From contig JAAFGW010000045.1 in assembly GCA_010365175.1 (NCBI GenBank), positions 1-13,731 on the forward strand: 13,731 bases of DNA, written 5' to 3'. A program made the position numbers and the translations under genes. Positions within the stretch are counted from its first letter, which is position 1. Every line of letters starts with the position of its first letter. Shown here one piece after another: positions 1 to 7,468 of the stretch. Below the pieces are notes generated by a model. That model saw only the letters and a list, made by a program, of their open reading frames with translations. It searched no databases and had not been told where the DNA came from. The DNA comes from Sulfuriferula multivorans. GTDB taxonomy: Bacteria; Pseudomonadota; Gammaproteobacteria; Burkholderiales; Thiobacillaceae.

Positions 1-1421
1 TTGAACAGGTTGTCGCACACGTCTTCCATGATGGTCTTGATCGTTTCGCCCGTCATGGTGTTCAACGTAGTCTGCGGATAGGTAATCGCCGTCTGGTCCA
101 TCAGGCGCTCCATCGTGATGGGGTCGCCTGGAAGCAGCGTGGTGCCCCAGCGGAAACCGGGCGAGAAGGCTGCATCTGCACCTTTCACTTCCATCATTGC
201 ATCAACCAGCAGTTGATCCCAGGTGCCGTTGAAGTTGCCACGGCGATAGAGGAAGTCATCGGTTACTGCGAGCTTTTCGTTGAGCTTCGATTCGTAAGGT
301 GCGCGAACCTTGTTGATGTATGCAGACATGGCTGGGTCGGCGGGCAACAGGTTGGAGAATACCGGCAGCAAGCGATATTTGTAGCTGGCTACGCGGTTGT
401 TCTTAACCTCGAAATCCATCACGCCGAGGAATTTGCCGTTGGAGCCTGCGTTGGTCACGAGTGTAATGCCCTTGGCATTTTTGACCTGTACCGGTTGCGG
501 CACGCCATCATGGGTGTGGCCGCCGAAGATGGCATCGATACCCGTAACGCGCGTCGCCATTTTCAGGTCCACGTCCATACCGTTGTGCGACAGCAAGATC
601 ACGACCTTGGCACCCTTTGCGCGTGCGTCATTGACCCATTTCTGCATGCTGTCGTCGCGGATGCCGAAGCTCCAGTCCGGGACCAGATGCCGCGGGTTGG
701 CGATCGGCGTGTAGGGGAAGGCCTGTCCGATCACGGCAACCTTGATGCCGTTCATTTCCTTCATGGTGTAGGGCTTGAACACCTGGTCGCCAAAGTCATT
801 GGTGACAATGTTTTGCGCGACGAAATCGATGTTGGCTTTCTTGAAGTCATTGTTGACGATTTCCAGCACACGTTCGGCGCCAAAGGTCGACTCCCAGTGT
901 GGCGTCATGACATCAACGCCGAGCTTGATACAAGCGTCAACCATGTCCTGTGCATCCGTCCACAACGACGTGGCTGAGCCTTGCCATGTGTCGCCGCCAT
1001 CAAGCAGTAAAGCACCGGGACGTTGTGCCCGCATCTTGTCGACCAGCGTCTTTAAGTGAGCGAAGCCACCGACCTTGCCATAGACCTTGGCTGCCTCGGT
1101 GAAGTCCAGGTAGGTGAATGCATGGGCTTCTGCGCTGCCTGGCTTGACACCAAACTGCTTCAGCAAATATTGCCCGACAATATGCGGAGCCTTGCCAAGT
1201 GCATTGCCCACGCCAATGTTGACGTTAGGTTCGCGAAACCACACCGGCAGTAACTGCGCATGGCAGTCGGTAAAGTGGAGAAACGACAGATTGCCGTGAC
1301 GCGGTACGTCGTAAAAATTGGCAGGTGCAGTGCCGGCCAGGGCAGACTTGCTGTCCAACGCCATGCCGGACGCTGCGGCGACAGCGAGTAATTGCAGAAA
1401 CTCACGGCGGTTCATGTGCAT
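1..1421 (-). CDS. soxB: SoxB, thiosulfohydrolase of the Sox complex (partial, C-terminus beyond left edge)
   Basis: SoxB is the periplasmic dinuclear-manganese hydrolase that releases sulfate from the thiosulfonate group on the SoxY cysteine. The frame is open from the start to the window edge: 473 residues and no stop. Family members are roughly 560-570 residues, so about 90 are missing. The N-terminus carries a twin-arginine-type signal (NRREFLQ, residues 4-10, then a hydrophobic stretch to about 29). Metallophosphoesterase/5'-nucleotidase-type metal motifs appear in order: FTDCH (50-54), GGD (142-144), HWE (175-177), SHNGMD (278-283) and GGHTHD (300-305). GFRWG (422-426) lies in the C-terminal nucleotidase-like domain. 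I chose the ATG at 1421 because AGGAG lies 6 bases upstream; a second ATG at 1415 is possible. It is last in soxXYZAB, after a 171-base gap holding a terminator-like hairpin, so it may also have its own promoter. Oddity: the usual GHWEF context reads PHWES here. I saw no frameshift. Confidence 0.95.
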   Translation of the reverse strand, partial: MHMNRREFLQLLAVAAASGMALDSKSALAGTAPANFYDVPRHGNLSFLHFTDCHAQLLPVWFREPNVNIGVGNALGKAPHIVGQYLLKQFGVKPGSAEAHAFTYLDFTEAAKVYGKVGGFAHLKTLVDKMRAQRPGALLLDGGDTWQGSATSLWTDAQDMVDACIKLGVDVMTPHWESTFGAERVLEIVNNDFKKANIDFVAQNIVTNDFGDQVFKPYTMKEMNGIKVAVIGQAFPYTPIANPRHLVPDWSFGIRDDSMQKWVNDARAKGAKVVILLSHNGMDVDLKMATRVTGIDAIFGGHTHDGVPQPVQVKNAKGITLVTNAGSNGKFLGVMDFEVKNNRVASYKYRLLPVFSNLLPADPAMSAYINKVRAPYESKLNEKLAVTDDFLYRRGNFNGTWDQLLVDAMMEVKGADAAFSPGFRWGTTLLPGDPITMERLMDQTAITYPQTTLNTMTGETIKTIMEDVCDNLF

Positions 1422-1466
1422 ATGGATCTCCTCGGGCACGAAGTATTTGGTGGTGCGTGTTGCAGT

Positions 1467-1495
1467 ATTGTGTCGCTATGAGTCATGCGGGTAAA
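1467..1495 (-). promoter_or_regulatory. Candidate soxB promoter
   Basis: Read on the minus strand, a -35-like TTTACC (1490-1495) lies 17 bases from a -10-like CACAAT (1467-1472); each matches the sigma-70 consensus at 4 of 6 positions. The site is just downstream of the soxA-soxB hairpin and about 46 bases before the soxB start. The spacer holds a 9-base palindrome ATGAGTCAT (1478-1486), which could be a regulator site. This is inferred from pattern only. Confidence 0.3.
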
Positions 1496-1534
1496 TGGTA
1501 GCTCCGGCTCATTTTTTAATAGGTAAAAGTCAAT

Positions 1535-1562
1535 GAAAAAGCCCGGTCGCCCGGGCTTTTTC
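1535..1562 (-). terminator. Intrinsic terminator-like hairpin between soxA and soxB
   Basis: A perfect 12-bp stem (GAAAAAGCCCGG at 1535-1546 against CCGGGCTTTTTC at 1551-1562) has a 4-base loop. The A/T flanks make it able to act in either direction, but the only transcription arriving is from soxA on the minus strand. It lies 30 bases past the soxA stop and 113 bases before soxB, so it should end or attenuate the soxXYZA transcript. Confidence 0.8.
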
Positions 1563-1592
1563 TTACAGCGGGCCGCTAGCTTGCGGAGTCGC

Positions 1593-2438
1593 TTACTTGC
1601 GGAATACCGAAGCTTTCATAGGCAAGCCGTTGGACATCGCGGAGTGGAAATACTCCAGGTTGTTCAGCGTTTCGCTACCTGCGCCGGCTGCAACCGCACG
1701 CACAGACTTGAAGCAGCCTTTGTAGCGGTCTTGCAGTGTGGTCAGTTTCTCACCACCACGGAACACAGGCCAGTGAGTGGTCTGGCCGATGACCGGCGAA
1801 AGCAGCTCGGAACGCAGGCGGTTACCACCGTTCTGGACGTGGCAGCTGGCACACGCAAAGTTGAGTTGACCGGAGCGGCTGTAGAAGGTTTTCTTGCCAG
1901 CCTCATACGCGGCCGTGGCTTTGGGGCCTTCAACTTTGATGTTGGTCAGCATGCCGTCGGACAAGGTGCGCATGTAAGCGGTGAGCAACCCCATCGTTTT
2001 TCCGTCATCGAACTCATAGGGCTCTTCACCGTTGGCCACGCGGCAGTCATTGATGACATTCTTCAGCACAACAACCTTGCCTTTGGCTTCGTCGAATTGG
2101 GGGTAGATACCCGCAATATCCTTACCGCCATTGGGCATGCATTGCGCATAGGTCTTGCCGCTCTTCAAGGGGGTTTCCCACATCTTGCGGCCTTTATCGA
2201 TCTCGCCTAAGTAGGGTGGGAATTCCATGATTGCGTCGTACTGGGCTTTGCTGTCAGCATCAAATGCCAGCGCGCCGTAAACGTAATCTTCCAGCTTCAC
2301 GTTCGGGTATTTTGTGGTGTAGTACTTGATAAGTTCCTGCCTGTCAGACTCGGGTGTTGCGAATGCCGTCGCGGCACCCAATGCAATGCCCAAACCAGCC
2401 ATGCCTGTCAGCAGTTTCGTAATGATTTTTTGTTTCAT
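1593..2438 (-). CDS. soxA: SoxA, c-type cytochrome subunit of SoxXA (monoheme form)
   Basis: SoxA pairs with SoxX to couple thiosulfate oxidatively to the SoxY cysteine in the periplasm. The 281-residue product has a Sec signal peptide (about 1-27, ending AFA before TPE). One haem-binding motif is present, CASCH (196-200). The RYKGC segment (238-242) supplies the conserved cysteine that in this family becomes the persulfide-modified haem ligand. Where diheme SoxA proteins have a first CxxCH, this protein has only Cys100 (QCMPNGG) and later Cys132, so it belongs to the monoheme type, in which these two probably form a disulfide. GGAGG lies 5 bases before the ATG. It follows soxZ after a 70-base gap containing a hairpin. 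Confidence in identity is high from length, motif order and operon position. Confidence 0.96.
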   Translation of the reverse strand: MKQKIITKLLTGMAGLGIALGAATAFATPESDRQELIKYYTTKYPNVKLEDYVYGALAFDADSKAQYDAIMEFPPYLGEIDKGRKMWETPLKSGKTYAQCMPNGGKDIAGIYPQFDEAKGKVVVLKNVINDCRVANGEEPYEFDDGKTMGLLTAYMRTLSDGMLTNIKVEGPKATAAYEAGKKTFYSRSGQLNFACASCHVQNGGNRLRSELLSPVIGQTTHWPVFRGGEKLTTLQDRYKGCFKSVRAVAAGAGSETLNNLEYFHSAMSNGLPMKASVFRK

Positions 2439-2460
2439 GCCGTCCTCCAGAAACCTGATG

Positions 2461-2494
2461 AAAAAAAGCGAGAGCGGGGCATAAAGCCCCGCTC
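2461..2494 (-). terminator. Terminator/attenuator-like hairpin between soxZ and soxA
   Basis: On the minus strand a perfect 9-bp stem (GAGCGGGGC and GCCCCGCTC, 2472-2494, 5-base loop) is followed after four bases by seven Ts (2467 down to 2461). The T-run lies only on the minus-strand side, matching transcription from soxZ. The short gap between stem and T-run weakens it, so partial read-through into soxA is likely. Confidence 0.65.
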
Positions 2495-2508
2495 AATTAC
2501 TGCCCGTT

Positions 2509-2823
2509 TTAGCCGATGGTGGCTTCAGCGGTGTTTTTGTCGCCCTTGTTGTCGGACCAGTTTACGACAACCTTGTCACCTGCTTTAGGGCCTTTAACCT
2601 TGAAACCCAGGTAGGGGTTCTTGGAGATGCCACCGCTCATGCCTGCATCCAGAACCTTGGTTCCGTTGACGCTTGCGGTCACGTCGGTGATGTAGTGGGC
2701 AGGGATCAGTTGACCGGTTTTTGAGTCTTTACGCAGACCGGTTTCCATGGTGTGGTTCATCAGCACTTTGACATCGGCAACATCGCCGGTCATCGTGGCA
2801 CGGATACGCATCGGTTCAGCCAT
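2509..2823 (-). CDS. soxZ: SoxZ, sulfur-carrier complex subunit
   Basis: SoxZ binds SoxY to form the carrier on which all intermediates of the periplasmic Sox pathway are held. The 104-residue product has the usual family length and no signal peptide, as expected for a protein exported with SoxY through the Tat system. It is a small all-beta type protein with no cysteine; the PMRIRATM start and the PYLGFKVKG and VVNWSDNKG segments fit the family. A purine-rich ribosome site (GGAAAGGAAA) precedes the ATG. It lies 61 bases after soxY on the same strand. Confidence 0.96.
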   Translation of the reverse strand: MAEPMRIRATMTGDVADVKVLMNHTMETGLRKDSKTGQLIPAHYITDVTASVNGTKVLDAGMSGGISKNPYLGFKVKGPKAGDKVVVNWSDNKGDKNTAEATIG

Positions 2824-2884
2824 TTGGCTTTCCTTTCCTAAAAATTAATCAGTTCAAAAATCGCTGAGAAAAACGGGAGGCGAA

Positions 2885-3352
2885 TTAACCGCCGCAACCG
2901 CCGATTGTGACCTTCACTTCCTTAGCGGCAGTGTAGGTTTTGCCACCGGCAGTCACAACAGCACGAACCAGCGAGGTTTGACCCATTTTGATCCGGGTGG
3001 AGATGAAGCCTTGTGCACCATTCGACAGATCAAAGTCTGCAACCAGCGGGGTCGCATTCTTTTCGGAAATGATGGCGATTGCGGTTGTTCCAGCAATGCT
3101 GCTAGTCACTTCAACCGGCACGACAGCGCCATTTTCAGCGATGTCTGGAGCCTTGATGGTGATGTCCTTGGAGTCAGCAGCGCCAGTTGCGCCCATGCCT
3201 TTCAGGGCATCTCCAACGTTTTTGGCTTCAAAAGCGGTGCGCGGTGCACCGGCCAAGGCCATAGTGGGTTTTAACAGACCGGCAGCGACAGCCACGGCCA
3301 CGGTACCAGCACCAGCGGCGCTTTTAAGTACATTTCTACGAAGTGCGTTCAT
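2885..3352 (-). CDS. soxY: SoxY, thiosulfate-binding sulfur carrier
   Basis: SoxY carries the pathway intermediates covalently on a cysteine near its C-terminus. The 155-residue product ends in GGCGG, the diagnostic swinging-arm motif, with the cysteine at residue 153. The N-terminus (LRRNVLK, then alanine-rich hydrophobic residues ending ALA before GAP) is a twin-arginine signal. I prefer the ATG at 3352, 8 bases after GGAG, over the one at 3358, which is only 2 bases from it. The gene follows soxX after 40 bases and precedes soxZ. Without SoxCD in view, sulfane sulfur left on Cys153 would have to be passed elsewhere; the cytoplasmic relay genes to the right are one possible destination, by inference. 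Confidence 0.97.
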   Translation of the reverse strand: MNALRRNVLKSAAGAGTVAVAVAAGLLKPTMALAGAPRTAFEAKNVGDALKGMGATGAADSKDITIKAPDIAENGAVVPVEVTSSIAGTTAIAIISEKNATPLVADFDLSNGAQGFISTRIKMGQTSLVRAVVTAGGKTYTAAKEVKVTIGGCGG

Positions 3353-3392
3353 GGGCATGTCTCCTTAGCTTGAACATTTACAACGGGGGTTT

Positions 3393-3770
3393 TTAAAGAC
3401 CGTAAACAAAATCAGTGATTTTATCGATTTCTTTTTCCGACAGAACGCCATGTTTGCCAAACGGAATCATGGTGGAGGACGGATTGGCTACCGTGGCATC
3501 CCAGATCTGGGCACGAAGCTTGGCTTTGTCGGGGAAGCGCGCGCTCATGGCAATCAAGGGTGGGCCGTACAAACCGGCAGACTCTGCATCGGGTTGGGTT
3601 GGCATGGCATGGCAAGCCAGGCAGTTTCCCTTTTTCCGTTCGAACGCTAGTTCTTTGCCGGTCGGCTCAGCCTTCTTGGCGCCAGCTTCCTGCGCAAGAA
3701 CACTACCCGACAGCATGATGGCGCTGATCGCGCAGGCTGTTGCTACCGCTACCTGATGCAATTTTCGCAT
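3393..3770 (-). CDS. soxX: SoxX, monoheme c-type cytochrome of SoxXA
   Basis: SoxX accepts electrons from SoxA and passes them to periplasmic cytochromes. The 125-residue product has a Sec signal peptide (about 1-26, VLAQE), a CLACH haem motif (50-54) and the expected distal methionine in STMIPFGKHGVL (Met101). The frame is open from an ATG at 3776, but AGGAGG abuts that codon directly; the ATG at 3770 is 6 bases from it and is the better start. It is the first sox gene, about 200 bases after the BepA-like gene on the same strand. Confidence 0.96.
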   Translation of the reverse strand: MRKLHQVAVATACAISAIMLSGSVLAQEAGAKKAEPTGKELAFERKKGNCLACHAMPTQPDAESAGLYGPPLIAMSARFPDKAKLRAQIWDATVANPSSTMIPFGKHGVLSEKEIDKITDFVYGL

Positions 3771-3840
3771 TGTCATCCTCCTAATTATTTAACGTGGTGA
3801 TGAAAGCGTTTGCTGTTCGGGCTTGCCTTGAGAAAACGCT

Positions 3841-3890
3841 ATCCAGTGATGGATGGACATAGCATAGTGGAATTAGTTTTTATCTTGCAA
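3841..3890 (-). promoter_or_regulatory. Candidate sox operon promoter with dyad
   Basis: This lies in the 202-base gap before soxX. On the minus strand a -35-like TTGCAA (3885-3890) and a -10-like TATGCT (3861-3866) are 18 bases apart, 4 of 6 matches each. Just downstream, near the expected start of transcription, is the dyad ATCCA-GTGA-TGGAT (3841-3854). A second, wider inverted repeat (AGCGTTT at 3805-3811 and AAACGCT at 3834-3840) lies in the leader. No strong terminator for the upstream protease gene was seen, so read-through is possible. Confidence 0.35.
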
Positions 3891-3972
3891 GGCCAAACAG
3901 GTGTTTTTAGGTCTAAAGCAGCAGGGTAAATTGTTACCAGCCACGTCAGGCATAGGCTTAAGCGTATGTGAA

Positions 3973-5391
3973 TCAGCTTTTTCGTTGTGCTTTCTCAGAC
4001 TCTTGCCACTCGCGTCGCCGCGCTTCTGCCGCTGACATTTCGTAGAAGCTGCCGTCTCCTGCCTTGATGCCCAGTGTGATTTGTTCGATTGCCGCAACCA
4101 GATTTCCACTTAACGCTGAAGCTTCTGCCTGAGCGCGATGGCTGAGCAGGCGGTGGCCGAGTTGGGCGTGGGTTTGGGCTGACAGACGCCACAGGCGACG
4201 GTCAAGTGGATACAAGCTCTGTTGTTTGTCGACTAATGCGAGCGCATCAGTGCTGTGCCCTGCCGCCAGCAGGGTGTTGATATACCCATATTGCAAGGGT
4301 CGGTAACCGGGAAAAGTGGCGCTGCCGTTTTGGAAGCGCTGAAGCGCTAGCGTCTGGTTACCCGACGCCAACGCAACGTTGGCGAGCAATTGCTGGATCA
4401 TGGGACTGCTGTTTTTTCCGGCAATCAGTTTTTGTGCTTCGGCTTCAGCTTCCTTGAATTGTCGCGCGCGCAGCAGCGCGGTAATCAAACCGTAGCGGGC
4501 AGCAGCCTCGTTGCTATAACGCTTTTCTTTGAGCGTGTTGCGCTGCGCAATTACGGCATCGGCCGGACTGTTTTCCTGGGCACGCAAGCGCGCGCGCGCC
4601 AAGTGAAAATCGAGACTGTCCTGAACCTGCAGGTAAGGCGCAGATGCACTTCGGGACTCCATGTCGGCGATGCGGTCGCTGGTGAGCGGGTGGGTGCGCA
4701 GATAGGCCGGTGCGCTGCTGTCATAGAAGCGGCTGGCGCGTTGCAGGCGATTAAAAAACCCGCTCATTCCGCGTGGGTCGAAACTGGCGCGGGTCAGCAT
4801 CTCATACCCTAGACGGTCGGCCTCGCGTTCGTAATCGCGGCTGAAGTTGAGCTGGTTCTGAACCGAGTAGGCCTGGGTGGAGGCGATGGCCGCGCTCGCC
4901 ACATTGGGGTTGGAGCGGGCCGCCAGCAGCGCCAGCGCCAGTGCGGCCATGGTTGGCCAGTAGCTCTGGCTTTGCGACGCAATCATGCGCGCGATATGGT
5001 CCTGGGTAATGTGGGAGATTTCGTGCGCGACCACGCTCGCCAACTCGGATTCGCTTTGCGCAGCCAGCAGCAAACCTGTGTGAACCCCGATGTTGCCGCC
5101 CGGCATGGCAAACGCATTGATGCTGGGGTCGTTAACCACAAAGAAGGTGAATTCGCGCTGGTTGCGCGAGCTGACGGACACCAGTTTGTAGCCGAGTTGA
5201 TTCAGGTAGGCCTCAATCTCCGGGTCATCCAGGTAGCGGGGGTCACCATAAACGTCGCGCATGATGGCGCGCCCGAGTGTCTGCTCCTCCTGATCGGAGA
5301 AATACTGGCGTGACACTTCGCCCAGATCAGGCAGGTCGGCCGCCAGAACAGGTTGAATTGCAAGTGACAGCGCAAGCAGTGTGCGTAGCAT
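3973..5391 (-). CDS. bepA: BepA/YfgC-like periplasmic M48 metalloprotease with TPR-type C-terminus
   Basis: This is a zinc metalloprotease-chaperone of the type that checks outer-membrane protein assembly in the periplasm. The 472-residue product is close to E. coli BepA (487). It has a signal peptide (1-17, VLA before ADL) and the M48 motif HEISH (123-127). The third zinc ligand is Glu190 in YEREADRLG, and RTHPLTSDR contains His234, matching the regulatory histidine of BepA. The region from about 250 to the end is helical and repeat-like (TPR). I use the ATG at 5391; a TTG one codon upstream also leaves the frame open. No clear ribosome site was seen for either. It is divergent from moaC and is the gene before soxX. 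The link to sulfur metabolism is probably positional only. The gene symbol is by family resemblance. Confidence 0.85.
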   Translation of the reverse strand: MLRTLLALSLAIQPVLAADLPDLGEVSRQYFSDQEEQTLGRAIMRDVYGDPRYLDDPEIEAYLNQLGYKLVSVSSRNQREFTFFVVNDPSINAFAMPGGNIGVHTGLLLAAQSESELASVVAHEISHITQDHIARMIASQSQSYWPTMAALALALLAARSNPNVASAAIASTQAYSVQNQLNFSRDYEREADRLGYEMLTRASFDPRGMSGFFNRLQRASRFYDSSAPAYLRTHPLTSDRIADMESRSASAPYLQVQDSLDFHLARARLRAQENSPADAVIAQRNTLKEKRYSNEAAARYGLITALLRARQFKEAEAEAQKLIAGKNSSPMIQQLLANVALASGNQTLALQRFQNGSATFPGYRPLQYGYINTLLAAGHSTDALALVDKQQSLYPLDRRLWRLSAQTHAQLGHRLLSHRAQAEASALSGNLVAAIEQITLGIKAGDGSFYEMSAAEARRREWQESEKAQRKS

Positions 5392-5473
5392 CAATAGGTG
5401 CCCAATAGATAAGGAGGGAGGCGAAGAAACGCATTTCGATTACGATAGAACATTATCGACAAGGTTCCTGGAT

Positions 5474-5947
5474 ATGAGCGAATTCACCCATTTTGACGAA
5501 AGCGGTCGTGCAGTCATGGTCGATGTGGCGGGCAAGGATGATACCCGGCGCGTTGCGGTGGCAAGGGGTCAGATATTGATGTTACCCGATACGCTGGAAC
5601 GCATCCTGGGCGGGCGGGCCACTAAGGGCGATGTGCTGGGAATTGCCCGGATTGCGGCGATCCAGGCGACCAAGCGCGCATCTGAGTTGATCCCATTGTG
5701 TCACCCCATTGCGTTAACTCGCGCCAGCGTCGAGTTTGATCACGACAAGGCCGCGTCTTTGATCATATGTACGGTAACGGCAGAAACCGTGGGCAAGACC
5801 GGGGTGGAGATGGAAGCGTTGACCGGCGTGAGCGTCGCACTGATGACTATTTATGACATGTGCAAGGCGGTCGATCGCGGCATGGTGATGGGCGAAATCA
5901 AGTTACTGGAAAAGCAGGGCGGGCGGTCGGGCCATTGGCGAGCATGA
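5474..5947 (+). CDS. moaC: MoaC, cyclic pyranopterin monophosphate synthase
   Basis: MoaC makes cyclic pyranopterin monophosphate from the product of MoaA, the first stage of molybdenum cofactor synthesis in the cytoplasm. The 157-residue product matches the family length (E. coli 161). It contains LIPLCHPIALT (72-82), KTGVEMEALTG (108-118) and IYDMCKAVD. The two lysines known to be needed for catalysis in E. coli, 51 and 131, are lysines at the same positions here (ATKGDV and MCKAVD). The frame is open upstream to 5381, but the conserved family N-terminus begins at the ATG at 5474 (MSEFTHFDESG). It is divergent from the BepA-like gene, 82 bases away. SoeA downstream needs this cofactor. Other moa or moe genes are not in the window. 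Confidence 0.96.
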   Translation: MSEFTHFDESGRAVMVDVAGKDDTRRVAVARGQILMLPDTLERILGGRATKGDVLGIARIAAIQATKRASELIPLCHPIALTRASVEFDHDKAASLIICTVTAETVGKTGVEMEALTGVSVALMTIYDMCKAVDRGMVMGEIKLLEKQGGRSGHWRA

Positions 5948-6035
5948 AATGCGGGGTGTGCCTAGTCCAAAGTGTCTCTTGCGCAGGTGCGGTGTTACTG
6001 CACACTAGCGCGGTTAGATAATCAGGATCATGTTT

Positions 6036-6737
6036 ATGCATTTTTACAAGCTTTTGATACTGGTCTTGGCTGTGGCGGTATCGAGTGCGCGGGCCGAACT
6101 GCCGGACTATCAGGCTTTTACTGCACAAGGCACGCATTTGCTTCTGTGGGTTTCTTCCGAGCGCGGGCGTGCCGAACCCGAGGTGCAGGCTGCACAGAAG
6201 CTGGCCACCCAGGGTGTGGAAGTCTGGTCACTTGATCCGCTCTACGCCTATTTTCTGCCCCAGCTGTCGCGCAGCATGGATGCGATTTCTCAACAGGACA
6301 TGGCAGACTGGTTGCGGTCTGCGTTGGCCAGTGGCAAACGGGTTTCGGTGCTTGCCGTATCACGTGCTGCGGTCCCCGTGTTGCGGGCGGCTGCATTGCT
6401 CGAGCCAGCGCAAAGGCGTCAGATTGGTGTTGTGTTGATGTATCCCAACTTGTATACGGTGGCTGAGCCATTGGCAGCACCGGATTATCTGGATCTAGGG
6501 CCGTTGAAGGGTCTGCGGGTGCGTATCCTGCAGCCACGACGTTCAGCCGCAACCCCTTGGTTGCCTGGCTTGGTCGAGCATTTAAAGGTTTACGGCGCAA
6601 CGGTTGAGTCTGTCGTTCTGGAGAATGTGCGTGAAGGCTATTGGGCGCGTGAAACGCCAACCGAGTTCGAGATCGCTGAAGGCCGGCGGATGGATGGGTT
6701 GTTGTTGCGTGAAATGAAAGCATTGGGGCAAAAATGA
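6036..6737 (+). CDS. Secreted alpha/beta-hydrolase-like protein, function unknown
   Basis: I do not recognise a named family. The 233-residue product has a signal peptide (1-20, SARA before ELP). The remainder alternates short hydrophobic strands and helices like an alpha/beta hydrolase: HLLLWVSSERG (34-44), VEVWSLDPLYAYFLP (61-75), then VSVLAVSRAAVPVLRAA around Ser109 where the nucleophile elbow should be. The glycines of the usual GxSxG are replaced (AVSRA), so activity is uncertain. The C-terminus REGYWARETPTEFE is charged. The ATG at 6036 lies 8 bases from AGGA; another at 6030 is too close to it. Its stop overlaps the next start (ATGA), so it is probably translated together with the TlpA-type thioredoxin. 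A role in periplasmic redox or sulfur chemistry is only suggested by position. Confidence 0.6.
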   Translation: MHFYKLLILVLAVAVSSARAELPDYQAFTAQGTHLLLWVSSERGRAEPEVQAAQKLATQGVEVWSLDPLYAYFLPQLSRSMDAISQQDMADWLRSALASGKRVSVLAVSRAAVPVLRAAALLEPAQRRQIGVVLMYPNLYTVAEPLAAPDYLDLGPLKGLRVRILQPRRSAATPWLPGLVEHLKVYGATVESVVLENVREGYWARETPTEFEIAEGRRMDGLLLREMKALGQK

Positions 6738-7252
6738 CGAAATTAGTGGTGACCTTGGCCTTGGCTTTGTTTTTAATGCCCGGCGCTTACGCTGCCGGGT
6801 TTGAGGCGCGCGAGCCCGCGCTGGCGCCGATATTGAATGCGCGCGATCTGAGTGGCACATCCAGATCGCTTGCGGATTATCGTGGCAAGGTCGTCTTGCT
6901 TAATTTCTGGGCGTCGTGGTGTCCGCCCTGTCTGCGTGAAATGCCTTCGATGGAGCGTCTGCGAGTCAAGATGGCTGGTCGCCCGCTCGAAATAGTCGCT
7001 TTGGCAAGCGCCGAGGGCCCGAATGATGTGAAGGCTTTTTTATCCAAAATGAAACTGGGCTTCCCGATATTGCTCGATACCGACGGCAGCAATACCAAGC
7101 GCTGGAAAGTGTTTGCACTGCCCACCTCGTTTTTGCTGGATGTGAAGGGGCGGGTGCGCTATGTGTTGACGGGACCCACCGAGTGGGATGAGGGTGAGGC
7201 GCTCAAGATCATTGAGTCGATGCTGGAAGAGCCGTCTGACCAACCGAAATAA
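6734..7252 (+). CDS. TlpA/ResA-type periplasmic thioredoxin-like disulfide reductase
   Basis: This is a periplasmic thiol-disulfide oxidoreductase of the AhpC/TSA-thioredoxin fold. The 172-residue product has a signal peptide (1-20, AYA before AGF) and the core VVLLNFWASWCPPCLREMP (53-71) with active-site Cys63 and Cys66. The LPTSFLLD segment contains the cis-proline typical of thioredoxins. Its ATG overlaps the TGA of the preceding gene (ATGA), indicating translational coupling. Proteins of this type serve cytochrome c maturation, or in Sox systems (SoxS, SoxW) keep the SoxY cysteine reduced. Nearby sox genes make the second role attractive, but the sequence does not decide. It lies 266 bases before soeA. 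Confidence 0.88.
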   Translation: MTKLVVTLALALFLMPGAYAAGFEAREPALAPILNARDLSGTSRSLADYRGKVVLLNFWASWCPPCLREMPSMERLRVKMAGRPLEIVALASAEGPNDVKAFLSKMKLGFPILLDTDGSNTKRWKVFALPTSFLLDVKGRVRYVLTGPTEWDEGEALKIIESMLEEPSDQPK

Positions 7253-7329
7253 GGCAACATGTGGCGTTTGTCCCTTGAATCTTTAGGGGATTGTTCAGTG
7301 TGCATTGCAGAAATTTTGAGTCGTTTTGC

Positions 7330-7370
7330 TTGCCATGCTGGGGACTTGAAGGGCAAAATAACGGTATATT
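7330..7370 (+). promoter_or_regulatory. Candidate soeABC promoter region
   Basis: The 266-base gap before soeA holds TTGCCA (7330-7335, 5 of 6) and CAAAAT (7354-7359, 4 of 6) with an 18-base spacer. A stronger -10-like TATATT (7365-7370) lacks a good -35 but forms a dyad with AATATA (7381-7386). Further downstream is GTCAC-N5-GTGAC (7437-7451), a possible operator. None of these can be proven from sequence alone. Confidence 0.3.
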
Positions 7371-7468
7371 CGAAATGTTTAATATATAGCCGTCCTCGTA
7401 GTTGCCAACGCCTTTGCGCTGGCGCTGCTTCCAGCTGTCACCTAGTGTGACTATCCGGGTAGGAAAAA

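Noticed and set aside
213..977. Long plus-strand frame opposite soxB
   Set aside because: The minus-strand frame encodes a clear SoxB through the whole stretch; the plus-strand product has no domain.
1..1421. soxB as a pseudogene
   Set aside because: The frame is intact with all metal motifs; it is only cut by the window edge.
1533..2210. 225-codon plus-strand frame over soxA
   Set aside because: It is a shadow of soxA; its start falls on the terminator hairpin.
3925..3938. GGTAA-ATTG-TTACC as terminator of the M48 protease gene
   Set aside because: The stem is only 5 bp, AT-rich and not followed by a T-run on the minus strand.
5381..5473. N-terminal extension of moaC
   Set aside because: The frame is open, but the MoaC family begins at 5474 and the extension overlaps the divergent gene's start.
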